Source: Streptomyces griseoluteus (lineage in GTDB: Bacteria; Actinomycetota; Actinomycetes; Streptomycetales; Streptomycetaceae). Taken from it: a stretch of DNA of 64,000 nucleotides. The notes below the pieces were generated by a model. The model saw only the letters and a list, made by a program, of their open reading frames with translations, was not told the DNA's origin and searched no databases. Below are positions 34,598 through 43,672 of this stretch, piece by piece. The stretch covers positions 16,551 to 80,550 of the forward strand of contig JOBE01000034.1 in the NCBI GenBank assembly GCA_000717735.1, in the 5' to 3' direction. The position numbers and the translations under genes are program-made. How positions within the stretch are numbered: the first letter of the stretch is position 1; each line of letters opens with the position of its first letter.

Positions 34598-34935
34598 GTC
34601 GTGCTTCCCCCTGGGTGGAGCGTGGTCTCGACGGCGCGGTGGAAGCGCAGCCAGTCGCGGCTCTCGGCGGCGAGGTGTTCGCGCCCTTGTGCGGTGAGCC
34701 GGTAGTAGCGGCGTCCGGGGCCGCGCTCGGCGGCCCGGAACTCGGCCTCCACTAGACCGGCTTCCTCCAGGCGGTTCAGTACGGGGTACAGCGTCCCGCC
34801 CTTGATCTCGCCGAGTCCCGCCTCCGCGAGCGCCTTGGCGATCTCGTACCCGTAGCTCTCTCCGTCGGTCAGGCGGGAGAGGACGAGCAGGTCGAGGACT
34901 CCCTTGAGCCAGCTGGATCTGCGGTCTGCGGCCAT
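34594..34935 (-). CDS. PadR-family transcriptional repressor
   Basis: A 113-residue protein: 'LKGVLDLLVLSRLTDGESYG', 'EIKGGTLYPVLNRLEEAGLV' and 'RRYYRLTAQGREHL' are the winged-helix landmarks of PadR. It lacks a long C-terminal domain (PadR-s2 type). The downstream membrane protein gene overlaps by 4 bp. Dyads in its promoter suggest autorepression. Confidence 0.92.
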   Translation of the reverse strand: MAADRRSSWLKGVLDLLVLSRLTDGESYGYEIAKALAEAGLGEIKGGTLYPVLNRLEEAGLVEAEFRAAERGPGRRYYRLTAQGREHLAAESRDWLRFHRAVETTLHPGGSTT

Positions 34936-34942
34936 GGACGTA

Positions 34943-34979
34943 TTGCATCACCAGCTAGGTAGGAATGCAAGCTAGATAG
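34943..34979. promoter_or_regulatory. Candidate PadR operator
   Basis: TTGCAT (34943-34948) and ATGCAA (34965-34970) form a dyad with a 16-bp spacer. CTAGGTAG (34955-34962) and CTAGATAG (34972-34979) are direct repeats 17 bp apart. Both lie within 45 bp upstream of the PadR start. Confidence 0.5.
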
Positions 34980-35207
34980 ACACGCCGTGACAGCGCCACA
35001 CTCGGGTCGTCTCAGATAGTAGGAAGTCCGAGTAACTGTGGAGACAGATGCGCGTTCCTGTCCTAGCTTTGTAGGAGCCGAACGTCCCGCTCCATCGAGC
35101 GCAGGGCGGACGCGAGCGCGACGCCCCGAGCAGGCAACCCCTGCGGCCGCGCTCCCCGCCCCTTCCGGCGCCTTCGATCACCACTGATCTCGAGGAGTCG
35201 ATCCCCC

Positions 35208-35339
35208 ATGGCCGCTCAGACCGCCCCCCGCGTCCGCCACTCCGTCCACCGCCCCAGCGACGAGGCCCGCCAGAACGCCGCCGCCGCCCTCCAGCGAGCC
35301 CTCGACCGCCGTGACAACGGCGGCTCCACCGGGCACTGA
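35208..35339 (+). CDS. Small basic protein upstream of leuB
   Basis: A 43-residue protein, MAAQTAPRVRHSVHRPSDEA followed by an Ala-rich helix (ARQNAAAALQRALDRR). GAGGAG lies 9 nt before the ATG. I recall similar short proteins in Streptomyces but no function. It ends 81 bp before leuB and reads in the same direction. Confidence 0.55.
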   Translation: MAAQTAPRVRHSVHRPSDEARQNAAAALQRALDRRDNGGSTGH

Positions 35340-35364
35340 GGCACACCCGTCCGACATGGCGGTT

Positions 35365-35414
35365 CGTCCACATGATGGACGGAGCGTGTCAGACGATGGG
35401 ACGAAGAGTAGGGT
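35365..35414 (+). promoter_or_regulatory. leuB promoter with GTCCA/TGGAC dyad
   Basis: CGTCCA (35365-35370) and TGGACG (35376-35381) form a perfect dyad around CATGA. TAGGGT (35409-35414) lies 6 nt before the leuB ATG, indicating a leaderless message. A related dyad precedes ilvE. Confidence 0.5.
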
Positions 35415-35420
35415 GCCGAC

Positions 35421-36461
35421 ATGTCTCACAGCATCAATCTCGCAGTCATTCCCGGCGACGGCATCGGCCAGGAGGTCGTGGCCCAGGGCCTCAAGATCCT
35501 CTCGGCCGTCCTTCCCCAGGACGTGAAGCTGGAGACCGAGGAGTACGACTTCGGCGCCAAGCGCTACCACGCCACCGGTGAGACCCTCACCGACGCCGAC
35601 CTCGACTCCCTCAAGAAGCACGACGCCATCCTGCTGGGCGCCATCGGTGACCCGTCGGTGCCCTCCGGCGTCCTGGAGCGCGGATTCCTCCTGAAGCTCC
35701 GCTTCGCCTTCGACCACCACGTGAACCTGCGTCCCTCGAAGCTGCTCCCCGGCGTCGCCACCCCGCTCGCCGGGCAGCCCGAGATCGACTTCGTCGTGGT
35801 CCGCGAGGGCACCGAGGGCCCGTACACCGGCAACGGCGGCACCATCCGCAAGGGCACCCCGCACGAGGTCGCCACCGAGGTCTCGGTCAACACCGCCTTC
35901 GGTGTCGAGCGGGTCGTCAGGGACGCCTTCGCCCGTGCCCAGGCCCGTCCGCGCAAGAAGCTGACGCTGGTCCACAAGAACAACGTGCTGACCTTCGCCG
36001 GCCACCTCTGGACGAACATCTTCAACCGGGTCGCCCAGGAGTTCCCCGAGGTCACCACCGACTACCTGCACGTCGACGCCGCGACGATCTTCCTCGTCAC
36101 CGACCCGGCCCGCTTCGACGTGATCGTCACCGACAACCTCTTCGGCGACATCATCACCGACCTCGCCGCGGCCGTCTCCGGCGGCATCGGCGTCGCCGCC
36201 TCCGGCAACATCAACCCGAGCGGCGAGTTCCCGTCCATGTTCGAGCCGGTCCACGGCTCCGCGCCGGACATCGCGGGCCAGGGCAAGGCCGACCCCACGG
36301 CCACCGTCCTCTCCGTCGCCCTCCTGCTGCGCCACCTCGGCTACGAGACCGAGGCCGCCCGGGTCGAGAAGGCCGTCGCGGCCGACCTCACCGAGCGTGG
36401 CGACGCCGTCCGCACGACGGACGAGATCGGCGACGCGCTCGCCGCGCGAGTAGCGAGCTGA
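35421..36461 (+). CDS. leuB: 3-isopropylmalate dehydrogenase
   Basis: A 346-residue enzyme of leucine synthesis, oxidising and decarboxylating 3-isopropylmalate. N-terminal '[20 protein letters not shown]', substrate loop '[11 protein letters not shown]' and the metal/NAD segment '[14 protein letters not shown]' leading to '[20 protein letters not shown]' are all present. TAGGGT 6 nt before the ATG points to leaderless translation. A hairpin follows, then ilvE. A dyad about 40 bp upstream may bind a leucine-pathway regulator. Confidence 0.96.
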   Translation: MSHSINLAVIPGDGIGQEVVAQGLKILSAVLPQDVKLETEEYDFGAKRYHATGETLTDADLDSLKKHDAILLGAIGDPSVPSGVLERGFLLKLRFAFDHHVNLRPSKLLPGVATPLAGQPEIDFVVVREGTEGPYTGNGGTIRKGTPHEVATEVSVNTAFGVERVVRDAFARAQARPRKKLTLVHKNNVLTFAGHLWTNIFNRVAQEFPEVTTDYLHVDAATIFLVTDPARFDVIVTDNLFGDIITDLAAAVSGGIGVAASGNINPSGEFPSMFEPVHGSAPDIAGQGKADPTATVLSVALLLRHLGYETEAARVEKAVAADLTERGDAVRTTDEIGDALAARVAS

Positions 36462-36485
36462 CCCGCGCCGACTGACTTCTGACAG

Positions 36486-36519
36486 CAGCCGCCGGGTCGC
36501 AACCTGCGCCCGGCGGCTG
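36486..36519. terminator. Hairpin after leuB
   Basis: CAGCCGCCGGG (36486-36496) pairs perfectly with CCCGGCGGCTG (36509-36519) around a 12-nt loop. No T run. Confidence 0.6.
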
Positions 36520-36637
36520 TACCTGTGCGGCCGCAGGGTGCCACCATCGAACCCTGGACCGCGTTCACCCGTTCCGTACACCGGTCCCCGCGAGCGATAA
36601 TCGGACGTGGGGCCGTGCCATACGGGCATGCTCGGAC

Positions 36638-36655
36638 GTCCACACGATCATGGAC
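36638..36655. promoter_or_regulatory. GTCCA/TGGAC dyad upstream of ilvE
   Basis: GTCCA (36638-36642) and TGGAC (36651-36655) flank CACGATCA, about 60 bp before the ilvE start. The motif resembles the leuB dyad, although its spacer is 8 instead of 5 nt. Confidence 0.4.
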
Positions 36656-36717
36656 TTCGGTCGATGACGGAGGCGTGACGCGGTCCTACACACACAACCG
36701 GTGAAGGACACGCACTC

Positions 36718-37824
36718 ATGACGACGCCCACGATCGAGCTCAAGCCCTCCTCCAGCCCGCTGTCCGACGCGGAGCGCGAGGCGATCCTGGCCAACCCCGG
36801 ATTCGGCCGCCACTTCACCGACCACATGGTCACCATCCGGTGGACCGAGGGCCGCGGCTGGCACGACGGTCAGCTCGTGCCGTACGGCCCGCTGCATCTG
36901 GATCCGGCCACGAACGTCCTGCACTACGCGCAGGAGATCTTCGAGGGCCTCAAGGCCTACCGCCGCCCCGACGGCTCGGTCGCCAGCTTCCGCCCGGACG
37001 CCAACGCCCGCCGCTTCCAGGCCTCCGCCCATCGCCTGGCCATGCCGGAGCTGCCCGTCGAGACCTTCGTCGCGGCCTGTGACGCACTCGTCCAGCAGGA
37101 CAAGGCGTGGGTCCCGGCGCACGGCGGCGAGGCCTCGCTCTACCTGCGCCCGTTCATGATCGCGACCGAGGTCGGCCTCGGTGTCCGCCCGGCCAACGAG
37201 TACCTCTTCGTGGTCATCGCCTCCCCGGCCGGTCCGTACTTCCCCGGCGGCGTGAAGCCCGTCTCCATCTGGCTCTCGGAGAACCGCGTCCGCGCCGTCC
37301 CCGGCGGCGTCGGCGACGCCAAGACCGGCGGCAACTACGCGGCCTCCCTGCTCGCGCAGGCCGAGGCGGCGGCGAAGGGCTGCGACCAGGTCGCCTACCT
37401 CGACGCCGTGGAGCACAAGTGGGTCGAGGAGCTCGGCGGCATGAACCTGTACTTCGTGTACGGGGCTGAGTCCAATGAGAAGCCCAAGCTGGTCACCCCC
37501 ACCCTCACCGGTTCGCTGCTCGCCGGCATCACCCGTGACTCGCTGCTCAAGCTCGCCGCGGACCTCGGCCTGGAGCCGGAGGAGGGCCGCGTCTCCATCG
37601 ACCAGTGGCAGGCCGACAGCGCGAACGGCACCCTGACCGAGGTCTTCGCCTGCGGCACCGCCGCCGTGATCACCCCGGTCGGCACGGTCAAGTCCGAGCG
37701 GGGCGAGTGGCAGCAGTCGGGCGGCGAGCCCGGCGAGGTCACGATGAAGCTGCGCGAGGCGCTGCTCGCCATCCAGACGGGCAAGTCCGAGGACGTCCAC
37801 GGCTGGATGCACGAGCTGGGTTAG
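36718..37824 (+). CDS. ilvE: Branched-chain amino acid aminotransferase
   Basis: A 368-residue PLP enzyme of fold type IV that makes or breaks down Val, Leu and Ile. '[15 protein letters not shown]'-like segment (here '[19 protein letters not shown]'), '[19 protein letters not shown]', PLP-Lys in '[15 protein letters not shown]', and '[13 protein letters not shown]' are diagnostic of the long BCAT group. GAAGGA precedes the ATG. The stop codon TAG (37822-37824) is contributed by the end of a dispersed palindromic element, so the last residue or residues may differ from the ancestral protein. Confidence 0.96.
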   Translation: MTTPTIELKPSSSPLSDAEREAILANPGFGRHFTDHMVTIRWTEGRGWHDGQLVPYGPLHLDPATNVLHYAQEIFEGLKAYRRPDGSVASFRPDANARRFQASAHRLAMPELPVETFVAACDALVQQDKAWVPAHGGEASLYLRPFMIATEVGLGVRPANEYLFVVIASPAGPYFPGGVKPVSIWLSENRVRAVPGGVGDAKTGGNYAASLLAQAEAAAKGCDQVAYLDAVEHKWVEELGGMNLYFVYGAESNEKPKLVTPTLTGSLLAGITRDSLLKLAADLGLEPEEGRVSIDQWQADSANGTLTEVFACGTAAVITPVGTVKSERGEWQQSGGEPGEVTMKLREALLAIQTGKSEDVHGWMHELG

Positions 37825-38021
37825 GGCGTATCCGGCGGATCAGGGTCGGACAGGCCGCGGCGTCTGGTGCATGGGGTCTCCCCAGGCCCGCAGGGCCCAG
37901 GGGACGCCTCGCAAGGCGCCGGAGCGTCCTCATAGCGGAGCTGTGCGGACGTTTCGGCAACGCGGCGAGGTGCCGTGCCAGGCGTCGCGACCCCGGCCCC
38001 GATCCGCCGGACACGCCCTAG
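37821..38021. repeat. MITE-like palindromic element between ilvE and the NCS1 permease gene
   Basis: About 201 bp bounded by TAGGGCGTATCCGGCGGATC on the left and its near-exact complement on the right (GATCCGCCGGACACGCCCTA). The terminal inverted repeats match over about 28 bp with 3 differences. The inside is palindrome-rich and carries no reading frame I trust. The ends are TTAG and CTAG. I recall this sequence as dispersed in Streptomyces genomes. It separates convergent genes and supplies the ilvE stop codon. Confidence 0.75.
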
Positions 38022-38024
38022 TCG

Positions 38025-39452
38025 CTACTCCGTAGCCGCCAGGGCTTCCGGGGCCGTCGCAGTGACGGTCGTGGGAGCCCTGTTCGGCGTCAGTACGGCG
38101 TACAGCGCGCCGCCCACGATCCCCGACACCACGAAGCTGCAGTCGATCCCGCCCGTCAGGGCGAGCAGCGGTCCCTCGTAGAGGGGCGTCGACACCGAGG
38201 CCAGGCCGGCCGCCGCGCCGATCGCCCAGGACGCGGTGGCGCGCGGGTGCCAGCCCGCCGAGAACCAGTAGATCCCGCCGCGCGCACGGCGGTTGTAGAC
38301 CTGGAGCGCCTCCGGGTCGTACGCGCCCCCGCAGCGCGCGTGCCCGATCAGGGTGATCACCGCCCACGGGGTGCCGATCGCGGTGAGCAGCAGGACGAAC
38401 GAGGTCATCGCGGTCTGCGCGTCCGAGGCGAAGTGGCCGAGGAAGACGAAGCCGGTGGCGACCGCCGCGACCACCAGGGTGGCGCGGGCCCGGGTGGCCT
38501 TCGGCAGGATCGCGTCCAGGTCGAGCCCCATCGAGTACAGCATCAGACCGGCGTTGCCGACGGAGCCCGCGGTGGCCGCGATCAGCAGCGGGGCCAGGTA
38601 CCAGACGGGCGAGGCGGCGACGAGCGGCCCCGCGTAGTCGAGCGATCCGCGGGCGGCGAGCGCCGTGAACGTACCGAAGAGCTGGGGGATCAGGAGGCCG
38701 ACGACCAGGCCGAGACAGGTGGCCCGCAGGACCGTGCGGGAGCTGTGCCGCTCGGGGGAGACGTACCGGGTGTAGTCGCCGAGCAGGGTGATGAAGGCGA
38801 CCGGTCCGCTGAGGCCGGCCGCGACGGCGGAGAGCAGCCAGGTGGGCCAGAACGAGCCGAGCAGGTACGGGGTGTCCGGCACCGCCGCCGTGGTGAAGTC
38901 ACCGGCGTAGGCGACGACTCCGAGGGCGAGGAGCGCGGTCATGCCGAAGGCGAGGGCCTTGCTCAGCTTGAGCAGCAGCCGGTAGCCGTACACCGCGCCG
39001 ACCACCGTGCAGGCGGCGAGCAGCGCGTACACGACGGCGTGGGTGGCGTCGCCGGTCGGCAGGCCGGTGAGCCGGGCGAGCGTCCCCACCATCACGTCGC
39101 CGCCGATCCAGAGGGTCAGCGCGGTGTAGCCCAGCGAGAGCAGCAGTCCGACCACGGAGCCGACGAGCCGGCCCCGGACGCCGAAGAAGGCGCCGGAGGA
39201 GGTGGAGAGGTTGGTCGCGGTACGGAGCGAGACGAGCGCGAGCGGGGCGGTGACGGCGACGCCGACGAGGGTGCCGGCGACGACGGAGGCGACCGAGGCC
39301 CAGAGGCCGAGGCCGAAGGAGACGGGGAGCCAGCCGAAGACGATCACCCCCAGGCAGAGGTTGGATCCGAGCAGGATCGAGACGAGATCGCGGGGGCCGC
39401 TGGTGCGTTCCGCCTCGGGGACGGTGTCGACTCCGCGCTGTTCTATCGGCAT
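38025..39452 (-). CDS. NCS1-family permease (purine, cytosine or allantoin type)
   Basis: A 475-residue membrane protein with about 12 helices. Residues 20-45 ('RDLVSILLGSNLCLGVIVFG') and 'TSSGAFFGVRGRLVGSVVGL' fit the NCS1 (cytosine/purine/hydantoin) transporter family. AGGAG lies 5 nt before the ATG. It is divergent from the urease genes with a shared 147-bp region carrying two GAGTGNCACTC operators, which places it in the nitrogen-salvage cluster. The substrate could be a nucleobase, hydantoin or other ureide. Confidence 0.85.
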   Translation of the reverse strand: MPIEQRGVDTVPEAERTSGPRDLVSILLGSNLCLGVIVFGWLPVSFGLGLWASVASVVAGTLVGVAVTAPLALVSLRTATNLSTSSGAFFGVRGRLVGSVVGLLLSLGYTALTLWIGGDVMVGTLARLTGLPTGDATHAVVYALLAACTVVGAVYGYRLLLKLSKALAFGMTALLALGVVAYAGDFTTAAVPDTPYLLGSFWPTWLLSAVAAGLSGPVAFITLLGDYTRYVSPERHSSRTVLRATCLGLVVGLLIPQLFGTFTALAARGSLDYAGPLVAASPVWYLAPLLIAATAGSVGNAGLMLYSMGLDLDAILPKATRARATLVVAAVATGFVFLGHFASDAQTAMTSFVLLLTAIGTPWAVITLIGHARCGGAYDPEALQVYNRRARGGIYWFSAGWHPRATASWAIGAAAGLASVSTPLYEGPLLALTGGIDCSFVVSGIVGGALYAVLTPNRAPTTVTATAPEALAATE

Positions 39453-39496
39453 GGGGACTCCTGGGGACGGGAGCGGCGGGGCTGGGGGGTGACAGA

Positions 39497-39513
39497 TTTA
39501 GAGTGACACTCAA
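39497..39513. promoter_or_regulatory. Operator copy 1 of the urease/permease cluster
   Basis: TTTAGAGTGACACTCAA contains the perfect palindrome GAGTG-A-CACTC (39501-39511). It lies on the permease side of the divergent region. A near-identical copy lies at 39565-39582. Confidence 0.7.
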
Positions 39514-39543
39514 TGTGACCTGAGTCCGCTGGCGAGTCAATGC

Positions 39544-39582
39544 TTGGATCCCCGCGTCTCAACATTTAGAGTGTCACTCAAA
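39544..39582 (+). promoter_or_regulatory. ureAB promoter with overlapping operator copy 2
   Basis: TTGGAT (39544-39549), a 17-bp spacer and TAGAGT (39567-39572) form a good promoter. TTTAGAGTGTCACTCAAA (39565-39582), with palindrome GAGTG-T-CACTC, covers the -10 box, so a bound repressor would block transcription. Confidence 0.7.
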
Positions 39583-39599
39583 TAGGAGGTGTTTCGGAC

Positions 39600-40295
39600 G
39601 TGCGACTGACCCCCACGGAACGCGACCGGCTGCTGCTCTTCGGCGCCGCCGAGCTCGCCCGTGCCCGCCGGGCCCGGGGCCTGCGGCTCAATGTCCCCGA
39701 GGCGACCGCGCTCATCGCGGACACGGTCTGCGAGGCCGCCCGCGACGGCAAGCGACTCGCCGAGGCGATCGAGGCCGCCCGCTCGGTCCTCGGCCCCGCC
39801 GACGTCCTCCCCGGCGTCGCCGACGTGGTCACCGAGGTCCATGTCGAAGCCGTCTTCGACGACGGCTCGCGGCTCGCGGTCGTCTCCGACCCCATCGGCG
39901 GCGGCGGCCTCGGCCCGGCGGCGCCCGGCGCGCTGCTGCCCGGCCCCGGACACCCGGAGACCGAGCCAGCGCTCACCCTGCCGGTACGGAACGCGGCCAC
40001 CGTCCCCGTGAGCGTCACCTCCCACTTCCACTTCTTCGAGGCCAACCCGCGCCTCGACTTCGACCGGGACGCCGCCTACGGCATGCGGCTCGCCATCCCG
40101 GCCGGGGCCTCCTTCCGCTTCGACCCGGGCGGCGAGGCCGAAGTCCCGCTCGTACCGATCGGCGGCGCCCGCGTCGCCATCGGCTTCGCGGGCCTGGTCG
40201 ACGGCCCGCTGGACGCGCCCGGCGCGAAGGAAGAGGCCCTGCGCAGGGCGCGGGCGTGCGGCTACCTGGGTACCGAGAGCGGAGACGACGTCTGA
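39600..40295 (+). CDS. Fused urease gamma/beta subunit
   Basis: A 231-residue fusion. Residues 1-100 are the gamma subunit ('MRLTPTERDRLLLFGAAELA', 'LNVPEATALIADTVCEAARD'). From about 115 the beta subunit follows ('VTSHFHFFEANPRLDFDRDA', 'AYGMRLAIPAGASFRFDPG'). AGGAGG lies about 10 nt before GTG 39600. The stop overlaps the alpha-subunit start by one base (TGATG). No nickel-insertion genes (ureD, E, F, G) occur in the window. A second, standard urease locus elsewhere in the genome would be usual for Streptomyces. Confidence 0.9.
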   Translation: MRLTPTERDRLLLFGAAELARARRARGLRLNVPEATALIADTVCEAARDGKRLAEAIEAARSVLGPADVLPGVADVVTEVHVEAVFDDGSRLAVVSDPIGGGGLGPAAPGALLPGPGHPETEPALTLPVRNAATVPVSVTSHFHFFEANPRLDFDRDAAYGMRLAIPAGASFRFDPGGEAEVPLVPIGGARVAIGFAGLVDGPLDAPGAKEEALRRARACGYLGTESGDDV

Positions 40296-41977
40296 TGGAC
40301 CCGTACGAGTACGCATCCGTGCACGGACCGCGCGCCGGCGACCGCGTCGTCCTGGGCGACTCCGGGCTCGTCGTCCGGGTCGAGTCGGACTCCCAGCAGC
40401 CCGGCGACGAGTTCCTCGCCGGCTTCGGCAAGACCGCCCGCGACGGGCTCCACCTCAAGGCCGCCGCCGTCCGCGAGACCTGCGACGTCGTCATCAGCAA
40501 CGTCCTGGTGCTCGACGCCGTCCTCGGCATCCGGAAGGTGTCGATCGGCATCCGCGAGGGCCGGATCCACGCCATCGGGCGGGCCGGCAACCCCGACACC
40601 CTCGACGGCGTCGACGTCGTCGTCGGCACCGGCACCTCCATCGTCTCCGGCGAGGGCCTCATCGCCACCGCCGGAGCCGTCGACACCCATGTCCACCTGC
40701 TCTCCCCCCGGATCATGGAGGCCTCGCTCGCGAGCGGTGTCACCACCGTCATCGGGCAGGAGTTCGGCCCGGTCTGGGGCGTCGGCGTCAACTCGCCCTG
40801 GGCCCTGCGGCACGCGTTCAGCGCCTTCGACGCCTGGCCGGTCAACATCGGCTTCCTCGCCCGCGGCTCCTCCTCGGACCCCGCGCCGCTTGTCGAGGCG
40901 CTCGCCGAGGGCGGCGCGTCCGGCTTCAAGGTCCACGAGGACATGGGCGCCCACACCCGCGCCCTCGACACCGCCCTGCGGGTGGCCGAGGAGCACGACG
41001 TGCAGGTCGCCCTGCACAGCGACGGCCTCAACGAGTGCCTGTCCGTCGAGGACACCCTGCGCGTCCTCGACGGGCGTACGATCCACGCCTTCCACATCGA
41101 GGGCTGCGGAGGCGGCCACGTCCCCAACGTCCTGAAGATGGCGGGCGTGCCGAACGTCATCGGCTCCTCCACCAACCCCACCCTGCCCTTCGGCCGCGAC
41201 GCGGTCGCCGAGCACTACGGGATGATCGTCTCCGTCCACGACCTGAAGACCGACCTGCCGGGCGACGCCGCCATGGCGCGCGACCGGATCCGGGCCGGGA
41301 CGATGGGCGCGGAGGACGTCCTGCACGACCTCGGCGCGATCGGGATCACCTCCTCCGACGCGCAGGGGATGGGAAGGGCCGGCGAGACCGTACGCCGGAC
41401 CTTCGCCATGGCCGGGAAGATGAAGGCCGAGCTGGGCCCCATGGAGGGCGACGGCGCGCACGACGACAACGCGCGCGTGCTCCGCTACCTGGCCAAGCTC
41501 ACCATCAACCCGGCGATCGCCCACGGCCTCGCCCACGAGATCGGCTCGATCGAGGCCGGGAAGCTGGCCGACATCGTGCTGTGGCGGCCCGAGTTCTTCG
41601 GCGCCAAGCCGCAGCTGGTGCTGAAGTCCGGCTTCCCCGCGTGGGGGGTCGTGGGCGATCCGAACGCCGCCACGGACACCTGCGAACCGCTCGTCCTCGG
41701 CCCGCTGTTCGGCGGGCACGGCGCCACGGCCGCCGACATCTCCGTCGCGTTCGTCGCCCAGGCCGCCGTCGACCTCGGCGCCGACAAGATGCCGACCCGG
41801 CGCCGCCGCGTCCCGGTGCGCGGCACGCGTGGGATCGGCCCCGCGGACCTGCTGCTCAACTCCCGGGTCGGAGACGTCCAGGTCGACGACCGCACGGGAC
41901 TCGTCTCGCTCGACGGCTCCCCGATCCGCTCCGAGGCGGTCGAGTCCGTCTCCCTCAACCGCCTCTACTTCCTCTGA
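40295..41977 (+). CDS. Urease alpha subunit, divergent form
   Basis: A 560-residue amidohydrolase. All nickel ligands by alignment to K. aerogenes UreC are kept: H132 and H134 ('DTHVH'), the carbamylated Lys K212 ('GFKVHED'), H241, H267 and D355 ('TSSDAQ'). The catalytic flap differs: the standard MVCHHLD reads 'IVSVHDLK', so the flap Cys is Val314, the catalytic His is kept at 315 and the next His is Asp316. Urea or another ureido substrate is possible. Directly followed (19 bp) by agmatine deiminase, whose product N-carbamoylputrescine is itself a ureido compound; no N-carbamoylputrescine amidase gene is present here. Function of the altered flap is inference. Confidence 0.85.
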   Translation: MDPYEYASVHGPRAGDRVVLGDSGLVVRVESDSQQPGDEFLAGFGKTARDGLHLKAAAVRETCDVVISNVLVLDAVLGIRKVSIGIREGRIHAIGRAGNPDTLDGVDVVVGTGTSIVSGEGLIATAGAVDTHVHLLSPRIMEASLASGVTTVIGQEFGPVWGVGVNSPWALRHAFSAFDAWPVNIGFLARGSSSDPAPLVEALAEGGASGFKVHEDMGAHTRALDTALRVAEEHDVQVALHSDGLNECLSVEDTLRVLDGRTIHAFHIEGCGGGHVPNVLKMAGVPNVIGSSTNPTLPFGRDAVAEHYGMIVSVHDLKTDLPGDAAMARDRIRAGTMGAEDVLHDLGAIGITSSDAQGMGRAGETVRRTFAMAGKMKAELGPMEGDGAHDDNARVLRYLAKLTINPAIAHGLAHEIGSIEAGKLADIVLWRPEFFGAKPQLVLKSGFPAWGVVGDPNAATDTCEPLVLGPLFGGHGATAADISVAFVAQAAVDLGADKMPTRRRRVPVRGTRGIGPADLLLNSRVGDVQVDDRTGLVSLDGSPIRSEAVESVSLNRLYFL

Positions 41978-41996
41978 CCCCGCTAAGGACCTGTCG

Positions 41997-43013
41997 ATGA
42001 GCTACCGCATGCCCGCCGAGTGGATGCCGCACGAGCGCACCTGGATGGCCTGGCCCAGCACCAACCCCACCTTCACCAACGAGGACGAACTCGCCGAGGC
42101 CCGCGCCGCCTGGGCGTCGGTGGCCCGCACCGTACGCCGCTTCGAGCCGGTGACGATGGTGGTCGCCCCCGGCGACGCCGCGTCGGCCGCCGCGCTGCTC
42201 GGCCCGGAGATCGACCTGGTCGAGCGGGACCTCGACGACGCCTGGATGCGGGACATCGGCCCGACGTTCGTCACGAACGGCACCGAACTGGCCGCCGTGG
42301 ACTGGGTGTTCAACGGCTGGGGTGCCCAGGACTGGGCCCGCTGGGAGCACGACTCCAAGATCGCCCGCCATGTCGCCGACCTCGCGCAGGTCCCCGTACT
42401 CGCCTCCTCCCTCGTCAACGAGGGCGGCGCGATCCACGTCGACGGCGAGGGCACCGTCCTGCTCACCGACACCGTGCAGCTCGGCTCGGGCCGCAACCCC
42501 GAGTGGACCCGCGAGCAGGTCGAGAACGAGATCCACGCCAAGCTCGGCACCACCAAGGCGATCTGGCTCCCCAACGGCCTCACCGGCGACTACGGCCTCT
42601 ACGGCACCCAGGGCCACGTCGACATCGTCGCCGCCTTCGCCCGGCCCGGCACGGTCCTCGTCCACAGCCAGCAGAACCCGGCCCACCCCGACTACGAGCG
42701 GTCCCGGATGTACGTGAACATCCTGCGCGGCCAGACGGACGCCCAGGGCCGCCCCCTGGAGGTCGTCGAGATCCCGGCCCCCACCGTCCTGAAGGACGAG
42801 GAGGGCGACTGGGTCGACTACTCGTACATCAACCACTACCTGTGCAACGGCGGCGTGGTCCTCTGCGCCTTCGACGACCCCCACGACGAACTGGCGGCCG
42901 AGATCTTCCGCCGCCTCTTCCCGGAGCGCGAGGTCGTCCTCGTCGACGCCCGGACGATCTTCGCGGGCGGCGGCGGCATCCACTGCATCACCCAGCAGCA
43001 GCCGAAGGTCTGA
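41997..43013 (+). CDS. aguA: Agmatine deiminase
   Basis: A 338-residue guanidine-modifying enzyme that turns agmatine into N-carbamoylputrescine and ammonia. Motifs: 'MPAEWMPHERTWMAWPS', 'DDAWMRDIGPTFV', 'NEGGAIHVDGEGTVLLTDTV', 'GHVDIVAAFARPG' and the catalytic Cys at about 330 in 'GGGGIHCITQQQP'. AAGGA lies 7 nt before the ATG. It lies 19 bp after the urease alpha gene, in one operon. The 338-residue length is short to normal for the family. Agmatine is the likely substrate, but related guanidino compounds are possible. Confidence 0.88.
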   Translation: MSYRMPAEWMPHERTWMAWPSTNPTFTNEDELAEARAAWASVARTVRRFEPVTMVVAPGDAASAAALLGPEIDLVERDLDDAWMRDIGPTFVTNGTELAAVDWVFNGWGAQDWARWEHDSKIARHVADLAQVPVLASSLVNEGGAIHVDGEGTVLLTDTVQLGSGRNPEWTREQVENEIHAKLGTTKAIWLPNGLTGDYGLYGTQGHVDIVAAFARPGTVLVHSQQNPAHPDYERSRMYVNILRGQTDAQGRPLEVVEIPAPTVLKDEEGDWVDYSYINHYLCNGGVVLCAFDDPHDELAAEIFRRLFPEREVVLVDARTIFAGGGGIHCITQQQPKV

Positions 43014-43042
43014 GCCCGCCGGGCATGCGGTAGAACGTACGA

Positions 43043-43672
43043 GTGAGTCAGAGCAGCAGCCCGTCGCCCCATCCCCGCCGCCGCAACCAGGCCGCCCCGC
43101 CCCGTGAGGAGCTTCTCGCCGCGGCCATGGACACCATCGCCGACCGCGGGCTCGACGGGCTCACCATGGCCGGGCTCGGGCGGCAGGTCGGGATGAGCAG
43201 TGGGCACCTGCTCTACTACTTCCGCACCAAGGACGAGCTGCTGCTCCAGACCCTGGAGTGGAGCGAGGGCCGGCTCGGTGCCGAGCGCAGCGCGCTGCTC
43301 TCCCGGCCCGGGAGCGCGCGCGAGCGGCTCGACGGGTACGTCGACGTGTACGTGCCCGACGGGCCGCGCGACCCGCACTGGACCCTCTGGCTGGAGGTCT
43401 GGAACCGGTCGCAGAACGCCGACGCCGACGCCCGCGCGCGCCAGGCCGCCATCGAGGGGGCCTGGCACCGGGACCTCGTCGCGATCCTCGCCGAGGGCGT
43501 CTCGCGGGGCGAGTTCCGGGCGGTCGACCCGGACCGGTTCGCCACCCGGATGCGCGCCCTGCTCGACGGCTTCAGCGTGCACGTCGCCGTGGGCATTCCG
43601 GGCACCGGGAGGGAGCAAGTCCTCGTTCACGTACGGGAGTTCATTGATCAGGATCTGGTGTCGCGACCGTAA
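43043..43672 (+). CDS. TetR-family regulator of the nitrogen-salvage cluster
   Basis: A 209-residue repressor. The helix-turn-helix is 'GLDGLTMAGLGRQVGMSSGH' continuing 'LLYYFRTKDELL'; the C-terminal domain contains 'PHWTLWLEVWNRSQ'. It lies 29 bp after aguA in the same direction and 75 bp before the MHS permease. A likely ligand would be an amine or guanidine. The GAGTGNCACTC operators upstream of ureAB and the NCS1 gene are natural targets, an inference from position. TAGAAC precedes the GTG by about 7 nt, so the message may be leaderless. Confidence 0.85.
   Translation: MSQSSSPSPHPRRRNQAAPPREELLAAAMDTIADRGLDGLTMAGLGRQVGMSSGHLLYYFRTKDELLLQTLEWSEGRLGAERSALLSRPGSARERLDGYVDVYVPDGPRDPHWTLWLEVWNRSQNADADARARQAAIEGAWHRDLVAILAEGVSRGEFRAVDPDRFATRMRALLDGFSVHVAVGIPGTGREQVLVHVREFIDQDLVSRP

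Noticed and set aside
35000..35207. Possible RNA gene or riboswitch in the 270-bp gap between PadR and the small gene before leuB
   Set aside because: Only short, weak hairpins are visible and no known riboswitch core was recognised. It probably holds two promoters.
37830..38015. Coding potential inside the ilvE-adjacent palindromic element
   Set aside because: Short frames only, none with a ribosome binding site; the sequence is dominated by inverted repeats.
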